DNA from: Paenibacillus sp. MMS20-IR301
Lineage (GTDB): Bacteria; Bacillota; Bacilli; Paenibacillales; Paenibacillaceae
Direction of reading: 5' to 3'
DNA length: 64,000 nt
NCBI RefSeq assembly: GCF_032302195.1
Contig: NZ_CP135275.1
Coordinates: forward strand, 248,001 to 312,000
The notes below the pieces were generated by a model. That model saw only the letters and a program-made list of their open reading frames with translations, ran no database searches and was not told where the DNA came from. Positions 8,450 through 16,905 of this stretch are shown here, piece after piece. Numbering within the stretch: the first letter of the stretch is position 1; the number at the start of each line of letters is the position of its first letter. The position numbers were made by a program, and so were the translations under genes.

Positions 8450-8626
8450 TCGAACTTCAACCTAAATATTGTATGTTCCCCTTAATAAAAACCTCTCCGT
8501 AAATACCTATGGCATCCGAATTGCCACACCCTGTATTAATTCATGGTTATAACCACTTAAATCCTCACTATATCCTGTTGAGCATCCTTCCAAAAAATTC
8601 TATCGTTTTGTTAGGGGTGAGGGGAA

Positions 8627-8854
8627 TTGAACAACATCGAATTTATCGGAGAAAGCATCCGAATTCTGCGTACTGGTAAAGGACAGAGCCAGGAACAACT
8701 GGCTTTGAATGCAGGAGTAAACACATCCTACATAGGCCAGATCGAACGTGGAGAGAAGAATCCAACGATAAAAACTTTGGAGAAAATAGCGCTAGCTCTC
8801 GAAGTAACCTTACTTGATTTACTTTTACACTCAAATCCTACGAATAGAGCGTGA
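8627..8854 (+). CDS. Small XRE-type helix-turn-helix regulator
   Basis: 75 residues starting at a TTG; the first AGGGG (8613-8617) gives a spacing of 9 nt. The whole protein is one HTH_3 domain: IRILRTGKGQSQEQLALNAG (helices 1-2), then VNTSYIGQIERGEKNPTIKTL (recognition helix and the typical RGEKNPT turn). No sensor domain follows. Such stand-alone Cro/C1-like regulators are common on mobile elements and may control neighbouring genes, here radC or the island; no operator was identified. It lies between the radC remnant and tRNA-Leu, and its GC content is intermediate between the island and the chromosome. Confidence 0.85.
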   Translation: MNNIEFIGESIRILRTGKGQSQEQLALNAGVNTSYIGQIERGEKNPTIKTLEKIALALEVTLLDLLLHSNPTNRA

Positions 8855-8962
8855 CAGAATTCTCGAACGCAAAGCATGAGCTAGAACCGTTCGTCGTGAA
8901 GTCAGTTCAAGCATCATTCCGAGCGTATTGGAAACCTCGAATTTACACGAAAAAGAGGCACC

Positions 8963-8982
8963 GTTAGCAAAATGTTAGCAAA
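8963..8982 (+). repeat. Direct repeat GTTAGCAAA beside tRNA-Leu terminator
   Basis: GTTAGCAAA occurs at 8963-8971 and 8974-8982, an 11-bp period, 60 nt from the tRNA 3' end. This could belong to an attachment/arm-type site of a tRNA-targeting integrase; no integrase gene is in the window. Confidence 0.35.
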
Positions 8983-8988
8983 TCATCT

Positions 8989-9034
8989 TAAAAACAAACA
9001 AGGGTTCCAGCTCTAATGAGCTGAAACCCTTGTT
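8989..9034 (-). terminator. Rho-independent terminator of tRNA-Leu
   Basis: Long hairpin AACAAGGGTT...AACCCTTGTT (8997-9034) with an inner CAGCTC/GAGCTG stem, followed on the minus strand by a T-rich tail (the A-run at 8989-8998). Confidence 0.85.
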
Positions 9035-9041
9035 GTTCTAG

Positions 9042-9128
9042 TGCCGAGGACGGGGGTCGAACCCGTACGAAGGTCACCCTTCGCAGGATTTTAAGTCCTG
9101 TGCGTCTGCCTGTTCCGCCACCCCGGCA
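9042..9128 (-). tRNA. tRNA-Leu (anticodon UAA)
   Basis: 87-nt class II tRNA. The acceptor stem TGCCGGG pairs with CCTCGGCA (one G-U). The anticodon loop ACTTAAAAT carries TAA, there is a long variable arm, and the T-arm has GGTTCGACCC. CCA is not encoded. Its 3' end points left toward the AT-rich defence island, so it is a plausible integration site for it. Confidence 0.95.
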
Positions 9129-9206
9129 TATGAAGTTTGTCGTTAACGCGACAAGTAATAATATACCACGTATTCTGCGGTTACGCAATCCATTTCCTGA
9201 ATTTTT

Positions 9207-9812
9207 TTACTCAGGTGCTTCAGCAGCTCCCACACTCTTCAAGTAGTCAAACAGGACCTGGTGATTCCAGATTTGAGCTTCGATATATTCAATATAGGGT
9301 CCCATGCCTTCCCACAGCGCCGTTCTCCCCTTATCCTCCGGGGTGCCGTAGATATGCTCCAGCTGATCTAAGTCAGAGAGGGTAAAGATTTTGCCGTGAT
9401 AGCCGGATTGATAATGAGCAGATTCTTTATCTTCACCCAGCCAATAAGTAACCATACTGTCCGGATACGTAAAGCTAATATCTCCGGGTGAGAAAATCGT
9501 AAGCGGAACACGCACACTGCTTAATTCAAGCGTGGCTAAGTTATCTTCCATCCAGTGAGAGTAGCCGAGTACGGCATAGAGCGGGTAATATTCCCGGGGA
9601 GCTCCTCCCTTTGCGATAAATTCATCCCGCACCCAATGTTCAACTTGCCTTCTGTTCTGCATATATTGGGCAGGCTCCTTAAATCTGTCCGCTACCGGGT
9701 TATCCACATACAGGGACTCCATAACAGTAATCGCTTCAGAGTCAGATAGGGCGGACAGGCTGCGGAAAGGCGCATCGCCTTGTATGTAGTAGTGCGTCAG
9801 ATAGGTCAACAT
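9207..9812 (-). CDS. Conserved protein of unknown function, TetR-linked
   Basis: 201 residues from ATG 9812, which sits 8 nt after AAGGAG; a GTG at 9821 overlaps that site and is not used. Soluble, acidic, rich in Tyr and Trp (YYPLYAVLGYSHWMED, YWLGEDKESAHYQSGYHG), no signal peptide. I do not recognise the family. It follows the TetR gene by 27 nt on the same strand and is presumably co-transcribed and repressed by it. Such pairs are often stress or detoxification genes, but nothing in the sequence shows a catalytic site. Confidence 0.75.
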   Translation of the reverse strand: MLTYLTHYYIQGDAPFRSLSALSDSEAITVMESLYVDNPVADRFKEPAQYMQNRRQVEHWVRDEFIAKGGAPREYYPLYAVLGYSHWMEDNLATLELSSVRVPLTIFSPGDISFTYPDSMVTYWLGEDKESAHYQSGYHGKIFTLSDLDQLEHIYGTPEDKGRTALWEGMGPYIEYIEAQIWNHQVLFDYLKSVGAAEAPE

Positions 9813-9839
9813 GATTAACACTCCTTAATGAATGAATAG

Positions 9840-10415
9840 CTAGTCTCTGATCTGTGTACTGTGCTTAAGAAAGTGATACATTTCTTCCAGCATAACTATC
9901 GCCTCGTCAATGGTTAATTCATGGTAATCCATATTAATCATGACTCCTATTCCAAGCCAATAGGCTGAAAGCTTCCTGAACAGCTCCTGAGCCTTGCTGG
10001 TGTTCATCGTGCTTAACTGGGGATCGAGCTGTAAGAACGTCTGATAAAACACTTCTGTGATGCTGTCCTCATTATTCCTGGTGAACTCACTACTGTAATC
10101 AGACAGAAATAATAACCGGAAAAGCTGCTTCTCTGATTGGGCAAACAGCAGACAGCCCGCAGCCAGGTTCATAGCAGGCTCATTCTTCTCATTGTTGTAG
10201 CTTTGGATCTCTGTTAAAGCAAAGTCAACAGCTTGTTTATAAACCTCCTCTTTGACCTCGTCCATGCTCCTGTACAGCCGGTATACGGGTTGAGTAGAGC
10301 ATTTTAGCTTCAGGGCAATATTTCTGGCTGTCAGCAGCTCAAAGCCTTCTTGCCTGGTCAATTCAAAAGCCGTATGAGAAACCTGTTCTCTGGTAATCTC
10401 TGCTTTTGGCGGCAT
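9840..10415 (-). CDS. TetR/AcrR-family transcriptional regulator
   Basis: 191 residues, start supported by AAGGAG. The N-terminal HTH covers about residues 8-55 (EQVSHTAFELTRQEGFELLTARNIALKLKCSTQPVYRLYRSMDE in segments), with the STQPVYRLY recognition helix. The C-terminal ligand-binding half is helical and diverged, with no recognisable ligand class. It is first in a two-gene leftward operon with the 201-residue unknown protein. Two tandem palindromes just upstream (10449-10476) are the likely autoregulatory operator. Confidence 0.88.
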   Translation of the reverse strand: MPPKAEITREQVSHTAFELTRQEGFELLTARNIALKLKCSTQPVYRLYRSMDEVKEEVYKQAVDFALTEIQSYNNEKNEPAMNLAAGCLLFAQSEKQLFRLLFLSDYSSEFTRNNEDSITEVFYQTFLQLDPQLSTMNTSKAQELFRKLSAYWLGIGVMINMDYHELTIDEAIVMLEEMYHFLKHSTQIRD

Positions 10416-10448
10416 CCTAATCAGCTCCTTGTATTATGAATATGTATA

Positions 10449-10476
10449 ATAACATACGTTATATAACATATGTTAT
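10449..10476. promoter_or_regulatory. Tandem palindromic operator, likely for the TetR protein
   Basis: Two abutting 14-bp palindromes: ATAACATACGTTAT (10449-10462, one mismatched pair) and ATAACATATGTTAT (10463-10476, perfect). They lie 34 nt upstream of the TetR start codon in a region that would hold its promoter. Both have the size and symmetry of TetR-type sites. Confidence 0.75.
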
Positions 10477-10648
10477 TATTAACTTAGCAAAATGTCAATG
10501 CTGGAATTCCTGCACCGGCGCCATCCTTGAGCATTTTCCTGACCTCTGGGAATAAGAGGATTATATGTTCCTTCAGCCGAAAATATAGAGTATAGTTCTA
10601 TGTTTTTGTATTAGTGAGAGTCTGGATTCAGTTCAAGGAGGGCGAAGA

Positions 10649-11305
10649 ATGGCGACATGGGTTACTCATTTTAGAATTGCTGAAGAGTTAATAAAGAGGG
10701 GGCTTCCGGTATCCAGGGCTGATTTTCTGGTTGGTAACATTGGCCCTGACTGCGGGTTAGCTGACGAAGAAGGAAAGCTTAATCCGCCCAAACGTATCAC
10801 ACACTTTAAAGATGGCAATGGAATTCGGCCGGAGCATTTCTCAGAGCAATATGAATTGAATGATCTTGATATGATTACTAATGAAGGTTCCTATTGTCTG
10901 GGATATTATTGTCACCTTATTACTGATGTGGAGTGGGTCAAGCTCACCAGGCTTAAGCAGCAGGAGCAAGTGCATCAAGCTATGATAGGTACTTCCGAAT
11001 ATAATTCCCTTGTTAAAAGAGACTGGTACTGGCTGGATTTTAAATATTTGAAGCTGCATAGTGATCATATGTTTTGGACTGATTTTCAGTATATTCAGCA
11101 TTATCCGGAGTACCTGCCTTTTTTTCCTGAAGGCCAAACGTTTAAGCAAGTCCGGAATATTGTTAGCTTTTACTGTAACACTGAGGTGCCCATGGAATAC
11201 GATCCTGTATACATAAAAGAAGCTGAAGTAGACCGTTTTGTTGAGGAGACGGCAAACAAGATTCAGGATATTATGACCATGGCCCAAATGAAATCCGGCA
11301 GGTAG
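10649..11305 (+). CDS. Zinc-dependent phospholipase C-like protein
   Basis: 218 residues with a strong AAGGAGG ribosome site. The N-terminus MATWVTHFRIAEEL, then FLVGNIGPDCG and the PPKRITHFKDG block, followed by GYYCHLITDVEW, match the Zn_dep_PLPC family. The conserved His and Asp residues (THF, PD, THF, HLITD) would bind metal. No signal peptide is visible, so it is probably cytoplasmic, and the true substrate is unknown; many members are annotated simply as hydrolases. Transcribed on its own, divergently from the TetR operon, and its promoter may be affected by the same operator region. Confidence 0.8.
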   Translation: MATWVTHFRIAEELIKRGLPVSRADFLVGNIGPDCGLADEEGKLNPPKRITHFKDGNGIRPEHFSEQYELNDLDMITNEGSYCLGYYCHLITDVEWVKLTRLKQQEQVHQAMIGTSEYNSLVKRDWYWLDFKYLKLHSDHMFWTDFQYIQHYPEYLPFFPEGQTFKQVRNIVSFYCNTEVPMEYDPVYIKEAEVDRFVEETANKIQDIMTMAQMKSGR

Positions 11306-11423
11306 CAAAATGATCAGGGGGCATCAGGTGAATTGTCAGGGTGTCATTACCCAACAATAGGGTAATAAATGGCATGTGATGCAACTTATTTGCTTATGAA
11401 GGCTGTGAAAGGGAGGATACTCG

Positions 11424-12590
11424 ATGATACGTAAAATAAGCATGATACTGGCTGTAGCGCTGCTGCTGCCCGCACTATTCATTCCACCGGCGGCTAATGC
11501 CGGACCGGTACAAGACAAGGCTGCTCCGGTCCAAGTGGCAGCGGCAACGCAGAGTCCGGCGACGAACGGGCTGGTGGCACTGACAGGCGCGATTAACGGG
11601 AATCTGCCGATTCATATGTCACTTAAGATTGACGGCAGCGGGAAGCTGACCGGAAGCTATTATTATGATAAGTACAAAACGGCGATCAAGCTCGCAGGCG
11701 ATGTCAGCGGCAAACAGGTTAATATGTACGAATATGATGCCAAAGGCAAAAAAACCGGCTATTTCGAGGGCTGGTGGATCTCCGGCACCGGCTTCAACGG
11801 GGTATGGAGCAATCCCGACGGTACGCGCCAGCTGCCGGTGGAGGTGCTGACTGCCAAGGCTGCTGCTGCAGTTAAGGTTCCTGCGGCTGCAGAGTGGAGC
11901 GGGGAGTGGTATATGCCGAGCGGTTCACCCTTCTACGGGGCATATGCTGAATTCAGCAACGTCAAGAGTGACAAGCTGACCTTCACGGTGGATGCGTTCA
12001 ATGGAGCCCATTCCGGCAGCCTGGGCGAGGAATCGGCCGTGGTCCGCAAACGGATGGCTGTATATAAGGAAGAGGACGGTTCAGTCGTCTTTTTCTATCT
12101 GCTAAGCGGCAAGCTGTACGTAACCAGCCCGGCACCGGTATACTCTGCCGGAGCTAATGTGACCTACACCGGAGAGTATACGAAGGGCTCGCCCAAGGAT
12201 GTTATTTACACACTGAAGGACACAGGAGTCTTCAAGACAGCTGCGGAGGATAAAGCCTTCCGTAAAGTTACTGGAGATGATTATGATTTGTTCCTGTACA
12301 GCATGCAGCTGCTGAATGAGCCGGAGGATCTGGATAATCTGGGGGCAATGGTAGTTTCGGGCGGTGTACGGGGGTTATTCACCATTACCGAAGCGATCAT
12401 CATGCATGATGCGAAGGGCCGCTATTGGGCAGCCGTGCTCGACTCGGATGACGAGAACGAACAGGAAGGTATCGCTCCGACCCTTGTCCGGTTCTATACC
12501 AATGTGCCGGGTACAACCAAGCTGCCGAAGACCATCGTGAGCTGGATGGAGGGCTTTTCCGACTATGAGGTTGTCTTCATGACTCCTTAG
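11424..12590 (+). CDS. Secreted protein of unknown function
   Basis: 388 residues behind GGGAGG. Signal peptide: basic MIRKISM, hydrophobic core to about residue 20, cleavage near ANA-GPV. The following ~110 residues have the beta-rich pattern GSGKLTGSYYYDKYKTAI ... GYFEGWW ... GVWSNPDGTRQLP. I have seen this repeat in other secreted Gram-positive proteins that measure or bind unknown ligands. A second, similar segment (SGEWYMPSGSPFYGAYAEF) follows, then an unassigned C-terminus. No catalytic motif seen. Single-gene unit with its own strong terminator at 12612-12660. Confidence 0.75.
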   Translation: MIRKISMILAVALLLPALFIPPAANAGPVQDKAAPVQVAAATQSPATNGLVALTGAINGNLPIHMSLKIDGSGKLTGSYYYDKYKTAIKLAGDVSGKQVNMYEYDAKGKKTGYFEGWWISGTGFNGVWSNPDGTRQLPVEVLTAKAAAAVKVPAAAEWSGEWYMPSGSPFYGAYAEFSNVKSDKLTFTVDAFNGAHSGSLGEESAVVRKRMAVYKEEDGSVVFFYLLSGKLYVTSPAPVYSAGANVTYTGEYTKGSPKDVIYTLKDTGVFKTAAEDKAFRKVTGDDYDLFLYSMQLLNEPEDLDNLGAMVVSGGVRGLFTITEAIIMHDAKGRYWAAVLDSDDENEQEGIAPTLVRFYTNVPGTTKLPKTIVSWMEGFSDYEVVFMTP

Positions 12591-12611
12591 GCTTCTAGAA
12601 GCCTCTCCTGC

Positions 12612-12660
12612 GAAGAACGGCTGGATATGCGTCATTAGACGTGTGCCCAGCCGTTCTTTT
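12612..12660 (+). terminator. Terminator of the secreted-protein gene
   Basis: Stem AAGAACGGCTGG (12613-12624) pairs with CCAGCCGTTCTT (12647-12658), followed by TTTTCG. A smaller palindrome, AGGCTTCTAGAAGCCT, overlaps the stop codon just upstream. Confidence 0.85.
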
Positions 12661-12728
12661 CGTATAGTTGACTGGGAAATGGCGGATAATATGGGTGCTG
12701 AATTTTCTGAAGAGGGAGCCGGTGTTCA

Positions 12729-14282
12729 ATGTTCTCATTTTTTCGCAGAAGCAAAGGGAGCAGCGGCAGGGTTCCACAAAGTCCAGAGGGCAACGCACCG
12801 GAGCTTGGAACCGGGCTTGACCAGCGGCTGGCCTGGTTCCAGGGCAGGCTGGACAATTGTGTGGATGCGGTATTCCGTTCGTTCCATGGGGCCGGGGGAC
12901 AGAGGTACGGCCTGGTGTTTATCGGCGGGATGGTGGATCCTGAACTCATACAGGAGAATCTGATTGAACCGATCAGCCGGGAAGAAGACAGAGAGCTGCT
13001 CGGCGAAGCTCCGGCAGTGGATTTCAGCCGGCTGTTGATCAGTGCCTGCCAATTAAGCGTGGATCCGGAAGTGGCCTTGCGGTATGTGCTTGAAGGAGCG
13101 GTACTGCTGATTATAGACGGGGATGCCCGGATGATCTGTTATCCGTTCGCGAAGTTTGAGAAGCGGGCGGTCAGCGAGGCGCAGAACGAGGTGGTGATCC
13201 GGGGATCGCGCGAAGCCTTCGTGGAGGAAATCCGCACGAATGTAACCATGCTGCGGCGGCGGATCAAAAGCCCGGAGCTGAAGATTCAAAGCACCCGTAT
13301 CGGGAAGCACACGAAGACCGAGGTGCTTGTCATTTATATGGAGGGCATCTGCAGGCCGGAGCTTGTGGAAGAAGTAAACCACCGGCTCGCGGATATAAAA
13401 ATCGACGGAGTACTGGAAAGCAGCTATCTGGAAGAGTTTATTGAAGACCATCCTTACTCTCCTTTTCCGCAGATTCAGAATACGGAACGTCCGGACACGG
13501 CTGCTGCCGCACTGCTCGAAGGCAGGGTGATTATATTTACCGACGGGACGCCGATTGCCTTAATCGCTCCGGTCACTTTCCCGGTATTCTTTCAATCTCC
13601 CGAAGATTATTACCAGCGCTCCTATGCCTCTACATGGATTCGCTGGATCAGGGGATTATTCATGTTCATCTCCTTGCTGGCACCGTCGTTCTACATTGCC
13701 TTAACTACCTACCACCCGGAGATGATTCCGGCCAGCCTGCTGTTCAGTATTGCGGCTGCCCGTGAGCCGGTTCCGTTCCCTGCACTGTTTGAAGCGCTTA
13801 TTATGGAGATCACATTCGAAGGCTTGCGGGAGGCCAGTATCCGCATTCCCTCCGCCATCGGTCAGGCAGTATCTATTCTGGGGACGCTTGTTATCGGAGA
13901 GGCGGCAGTGCGTGCGGGAATTGTCTCATCACCTATGGTCATCATTGTTTCACTGACAGGGATTTCTTCGTTCATTGTGCCCAGCTACAGCCTGGGATTA
14001 ACGCTGCGCCTGATCCGTTTCCCGATCATGATTCTCGCCGGCAGCTTCGGACTTCTGGGGCTGTCCATCGGAATCTATCTGGTTCTTCTGCATTTGGTGG
14101 TGCTTACTTCCTTTGGCGTGCCTTACATGGCTCCGATTGCCCCGTTCAAATGGAAGGATATCAAGGACACCTTGATTCGCGTACCCTGGAGGTTGATGAA
14201 AACCCGCCCGTCTGTGTATGGGGTTGAGCCTACACGCCGTTTGAGAAATTTACTGCATCAAGAAGGGGATGAGCGGGATTGA
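12729..14282 (+). CDS. gerKA: Spore germinant receptor subunit A (GerA/GerKA family)
   Basis: 517 residues. GerA-family organisation: a soluble N-terminal domain (about 1-290) with the conserved tract DPELIQENLIEPI and QNTERPDTAAAALLEGRV, then 5-6 membrane segments from ~300 (YYQRSYASTWIRWIRG; then REPVPFPALFEALIMEITFEGLREA). The length is typical of GerKA/GerAA. It acts in the spore inner membrane with the B and C subunits to sense nutrient germinants. First gene of a four-gene operon; its stop overlaps the TTG start of the C-subunit gene. A possible forespore sigma-G-like promoter (GTATA, 18 nt, GATAATA) lies at about 12660-12690, a weak guess. The germinant cannot be deduced. The gene symbol denotes family only. 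Confidence 0.92.
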   Translation: MFSFFRRSKGSSGRVPQSPEGNAPELGTGLDQRLAWFQGRLDNCVDAVFRSFHGAGGQRYGLVFIGGMVDPELIQENLIEPISREEDRELLGEAPAVDFSRLLISACQLSVDPEVALRYVLEGAVLLIIDGDARMICYPFAKFEKRAVSEAQNEVVIRGSREAFVEEIRTNVTMLRRRIKSPELKIQSTRIGKHTKTEVLVIYMEGICRPELVEEVNHRLADIKIDGVLESSYLEEFIEDHPYSPFPQIQNTERPDTAAAALLEGRVIIFTDGTPIALIAPVTFPVFFQSPEDYYQRSYASTWIRWIRGLFMFISLLAPSFYIALTTYHPEMIPASLLFSIAAAREPVPFPALFEALIMEITFEGLREASIRIPSAIGQAVSILGTLVIGEAAVRAGIVSSPMVIIVSLTGISSFIVPSYSLGLTLRLIRFPIMILAGSFGLLGLSIGIYLVLLHLVVLTSFGVPYMAPIAPFKWKDIKDTLIRVPWRLMKTRPSVYGVEPTRRLRNLLHQEGDERD

Positions 14283-15439
14283 GCTCCAAATCCGTCAGAA
14301 AAAGAGGAATTCTCTTGGTCCTGCTGCTGACTGTACAAGCTCAGGTCCTCACTGGCTGCTGGTCAAGAATCGAGATTAATGACCGTCTGCTGGTTGTTGC
14401 CCTGTTTATAGACCAGACGGAGAACGACAGGATCCAAATGACGCTGGGGTACGCCAAGCCGAATCAAATCTCCTCCCAATCCGGGGGGGAATCGCCCAGC
14501 CAGGCGGCTCCGTACTCTACCATAAGCGGAGAAGGGAAGAATTTATCCGATGCCTACCGCAATATCCAGACCAATATCTCGCGGGAAATTTTCTGGGGAC
14601 AGGTGAAGATCATTGTGGTGGGGGAACGGTATGCCCGGCATGGTGTGGAGCGGGTATTTGATTTTGTAAACCGTAAATCGAGTATTCCGTTAAAAACCTA
14701 CATGCTTGTTGCGGAAGGCAAAGCCAGGGATGTTGCTGACTTTCCCACGCAAATTGAAAAATTCCCAAGCGAAATTTTCCGGGAGCTGGTCACGCGCAAG
14801 AAAATTATCACGGGCAGTGTGAAGCATTTTCTGATTGCCCAGGAGTATGGCAAAGGGATGATTCTGGCCTTTGTCGGAAGCAATCCGGATAAGAAGCTGG
14901 GGAATCAGATTAAGGTTCTGGGCGCTGCCTTGTTTCAGGACAACGTGCTGAAGGAAACAATGGATATCTATAAGACCAGAGGTGCCATGTGGCTCCGGGG
15001 AAATATCAAGGATGCGATTATCACCTTCAATTCGCCTACAGACGGGGAGCTGATCAGCTGCCTCGTTATCGAAGCAAAGTCGAAGATCATCCCGCATATT
15101 AAAGACGATGAAATTATTTTCACGCAAAAGCTGGATATCGAAAGTGTGATAGACTCTTCCAATTCCGCTATAGATTATACTGACCCGGAAATGATGAAGC
15201 GGCTTGAGATGCTGCTCAGTGAGGAGATTGCTGAACGCATTCAGCTGGCATTCTCTACCACGCGGACAGCAGGGGCGGATGCTTTTCAATTCGGCTCTTA
15301 CATAGCCTGGTATTACCCTAAGGAATGGCAGAGGATGAACGGGGACTGGAGCAGCATCTATAAGGAACGGGTGAAGCTTATCGTCGAGACCAAGTCGGTT
15401 ATACGTCTGCTTGGAGCAGAAAAAAATAGCAAGGGATGA
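14279..15439 (+). CDS. gerKC: Spore germinant receptor lipoprotein subunit C (GerKC family)
   Basis: 386 residues from a TTG start inside the stop overlap with subunit A; AAGGGG lies 11 nt upstream. Lipoprotein signal: KRGILLVLLLTVQAQ, then lipobox LTGC at about residue 26. Conserved tracts of the Ger(x)C family follow: WSRIEINDRLLVVALFID, REIFWGQVKIIVVGE, and the C-terminal domain DPEMMKRLEMLLSEEI ... GADAFQFGSYIAWYYPKEW. It anchors on the outer face of the spore inner membrane and is required for receptor function. Complete. Confidence 0.92.
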   Translation: MSSKSVRKRGILLVLLLTVQAQVLTGCWSRIEINDRLLVVALFIDQTENDRIQMTLGYAKPNQISSQSGGESPSQAAPYSTISGEGKNLSDAYRNIQTNISREIFWGQVKIIVVGERYARHGVERVFDFVNRKSSIPLKTYMLVAEGKARDVADFPTQIEKFPSEIFRELVTRKKIITGSVKHFLIAQEYGKGMILAFVGSNPDKKLGNQIKVLGAALFQDNVLKETMDIYKTRGAMWLRGNIKDAIITFNSPTDGELISCLVIEAKSKIIPHIKDDEIIFTQKLDIESVIDSSNSAIDYTDPEMMKRLEMLLSEEIAERIQLAFSTTRTAGADAFQFGSYIAWYYPKEWQRMNGDWSSIYKERVKLIVETKSVIRLLGAEKNSKG

Positions 15440-15443
15440 TGTT

Positions 15444-15641
15444 GTGTTTGCAGCGTGCATAATCTTTCTGTTGATCGGCTTGCTGGAGGGGATCTATCTT
15501 ATGCGGCATGGGCGGAAAATGCGTACTTATGTCATTGTCTATGCTGTACTGTGTGTTTCCCTCGTATACAATTTAATGGCGATCGGGCTTGAGCAGGCAA
15601 TCAATCCGAACCGGCTGATTCAAGCCGTCTTGCGGAGATGA
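15444..15641 (+). CDS. Small two-pass membrane protein, germinant receptor D-subunit-like
   Basis: 65 residues from GTG 15444 behind AAGGGATG; the longer frame from TTG 15411 lacks a ribosome site and overlaps the C gene. Two membrane segments: FAACIIFLLIGLLEGIYL and YVIVYAVLCVSLVYNLMA, joined by a short basic loop (RHGRKMR). It lies four nt after gerKC and 18 nt before the B-subunit gene. Small two-TM proteins in this position are known as receptor D subunits (for example GerKD of B. subtilis), which modulate the germination response. Assignment rests on size, topology and place. Confidence 0.75.
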   Translation: MFAACIIFLLIGLLEGIYLMRHGRKMRTYVIVYAVLCVSLVYNLMAIGLEQAINPNRLIQAVLRR

Positions 15642-15659
15642 GCGGAGGAGTGGCTTAAG

Positions 15660-16781
15660 GTGAATCGTATATCTGCATCGCAATTAGTTATGATGATCAC
15701 TATTTTTTTATATTCCGAGACGGCGGCTTTTTTGATGGCTCCGATTTCCAAGACGGCATCCTACAGCGCAGTGATTTCCATGTGTCTTGGCGGAGCCTGC
15801 GGCTTCGTGATTATTCTGTTTAGCGCGTCTCTGGCACGGAATAATCCGGGTGAATATTTTGCTGTTTTCGGGCGCGAAATTGTCGGCAAATGGGTGCATA
15901 TTCCAGTGATGCTGCTCCTAGCCGCTTATCTGATTCACCGTGCGGCTATGGGCTTGCGCAATATTGAGGATTTCCTGATGGTGAATCATTTGCCGACTAC
16001 ACCGGAGACTGTAATTGCCATTCTGCTCGGCCTTGCCGTTGCCCTTACCGTGCGTGCCGGGATTGAAGCGGTTGCCAGAATCTCCGAGGTGATCTTTTTT
16101 GTGAATCTGATCATCATCGTTGGACTTACTCCACTGCTGCTCGGGATCGAGCTTCAACTGCCGATGGTTCACGCCTTTGTTACGAACTTTGATATTGTGC
16201 GTACAGCCGCAGGAACCTATCAGGCGACTCCGTGGTTTGGTGATGCGTTTGTGATTCTGTTTATCTACCCGCATTTTAAAGAACATATCAAAACAGGACG
16301 GATGGTGTTCTGGGGAGTGTGCTTCGCCCTTACGCTGATTTTGTCCTATCTGATTCCCAGCCTGCTTGCCTTTGGGCCTGAGCTTGCCGGTAACATGTCA
16401 TATCCGGTAATGGAATATGTAAGAACGCTAAGAATCGCCGATTTCATTGAAACTTTAGACCCGTTCCTGACTATTCTATACATTCCTGCGGTGATTATAA
16501 AAATCAGCGTCCTTCTCTATGCAGCCGTAATCAGTCTAACCAGATTGTTTGCGCTGCATGATCATAAGCCGCTGTCTTTTGCCATTACTGCCATCGCCGT
16601 AGGGTATTCCATTCATTTTGCCGATAATGTGTCGGAGCTGCTGTATTTCATGACGGTGTTCTGGCCTACCTATGCGCTGAGTATGCAACTGATTCCTGCA
16701 GTATACTGGCTGATAGCGAAGCTGCGGGGTAAAGGGAAGGCATTTTCCAAGGAGAAGGAGCCTCAATCGCAAATAAAATGA
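15660..16781 (+). CDS. gerKB: Spore germinant receptor permease-like subunit B (GerKB family)
   Basis: 373 residues from a GTG, 10 nt after GGAGGAG. About ten membrane segments and the amino-acid-permease-like fold of GerB proteins (SASQLVMMITIFLYSETAAFL; later GDAFVILFIYPHFKE, the conserved loop). It is thought to bind the germinant in the spore inner membrane. Last gene of the A-C-D-B operon; no clear terminator follows before the AraC gene. Ends in a basic tail (KLRGKGKAFSKEKE). Confidence 0.9.
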   Translation: MNRISASQLVMMITIFLYSETAAFLMAPISKTASYSAVISMCLGGACGFVIILFSASLARNNPGEYFAVFGREIVGKWVHIPVMLLLAAYLIHRAAMGLRNIEDFLMVNHLPTTPETVIAILLGLAVALTVRAGIEAVARISEVIFFVNLIIIVGLTPLLLGIELQLPMVHAFVTNFDIVRTAAGTYQATPWFGDAFVILFIYPHFKEHIKTGRMVFWGVCFALTLILSYLIPSLLAFGPELAGNMSYPVMEYVRTLRIADFIETLDPFLTILYIPAVIIKISVLLYAAVISLTRLFALHDHKPLSFAITAIAVGYSIHFADNVSELLYFMTVFWPTYALSMQLIPAVYWLIAKLRGKGKAFSKEKEPQSQIK

Positions 16782-16871
16782 ATAAATCGAAAGATATTAT
16801 AATAGTAAGAAAGCAAAATAATCAGGTATCATTATTAGTACAGCAAGCCATGCCTGCTTAATGAGTGATTG

Positions 16872-16885
16872 TGAAAGCGTTATCC
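16872..16885 (+). promoter_or_regulatory. cre-like catabolite repression site before the AraC gene
   Basis: TGAAAGCGTTATCC matches the CcpA consensus TGWAARCGNTWNCW at 13 of 14 positions. It lies 20 nt upstream of the ATG at 16906, a position suited to repression. Confidence 0.6.
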
Positions 16886-16905
16886 ACAGAGAAAAGAGGG
16901 GCAGC

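Noticed and set aside
8930..9020. Integrase C-terminal remnant
   Set aside because: A short open frame runs into the tRNA terminator, but it lacks the Tyr/Arg/His catalytic residues and cannot be told from chance.
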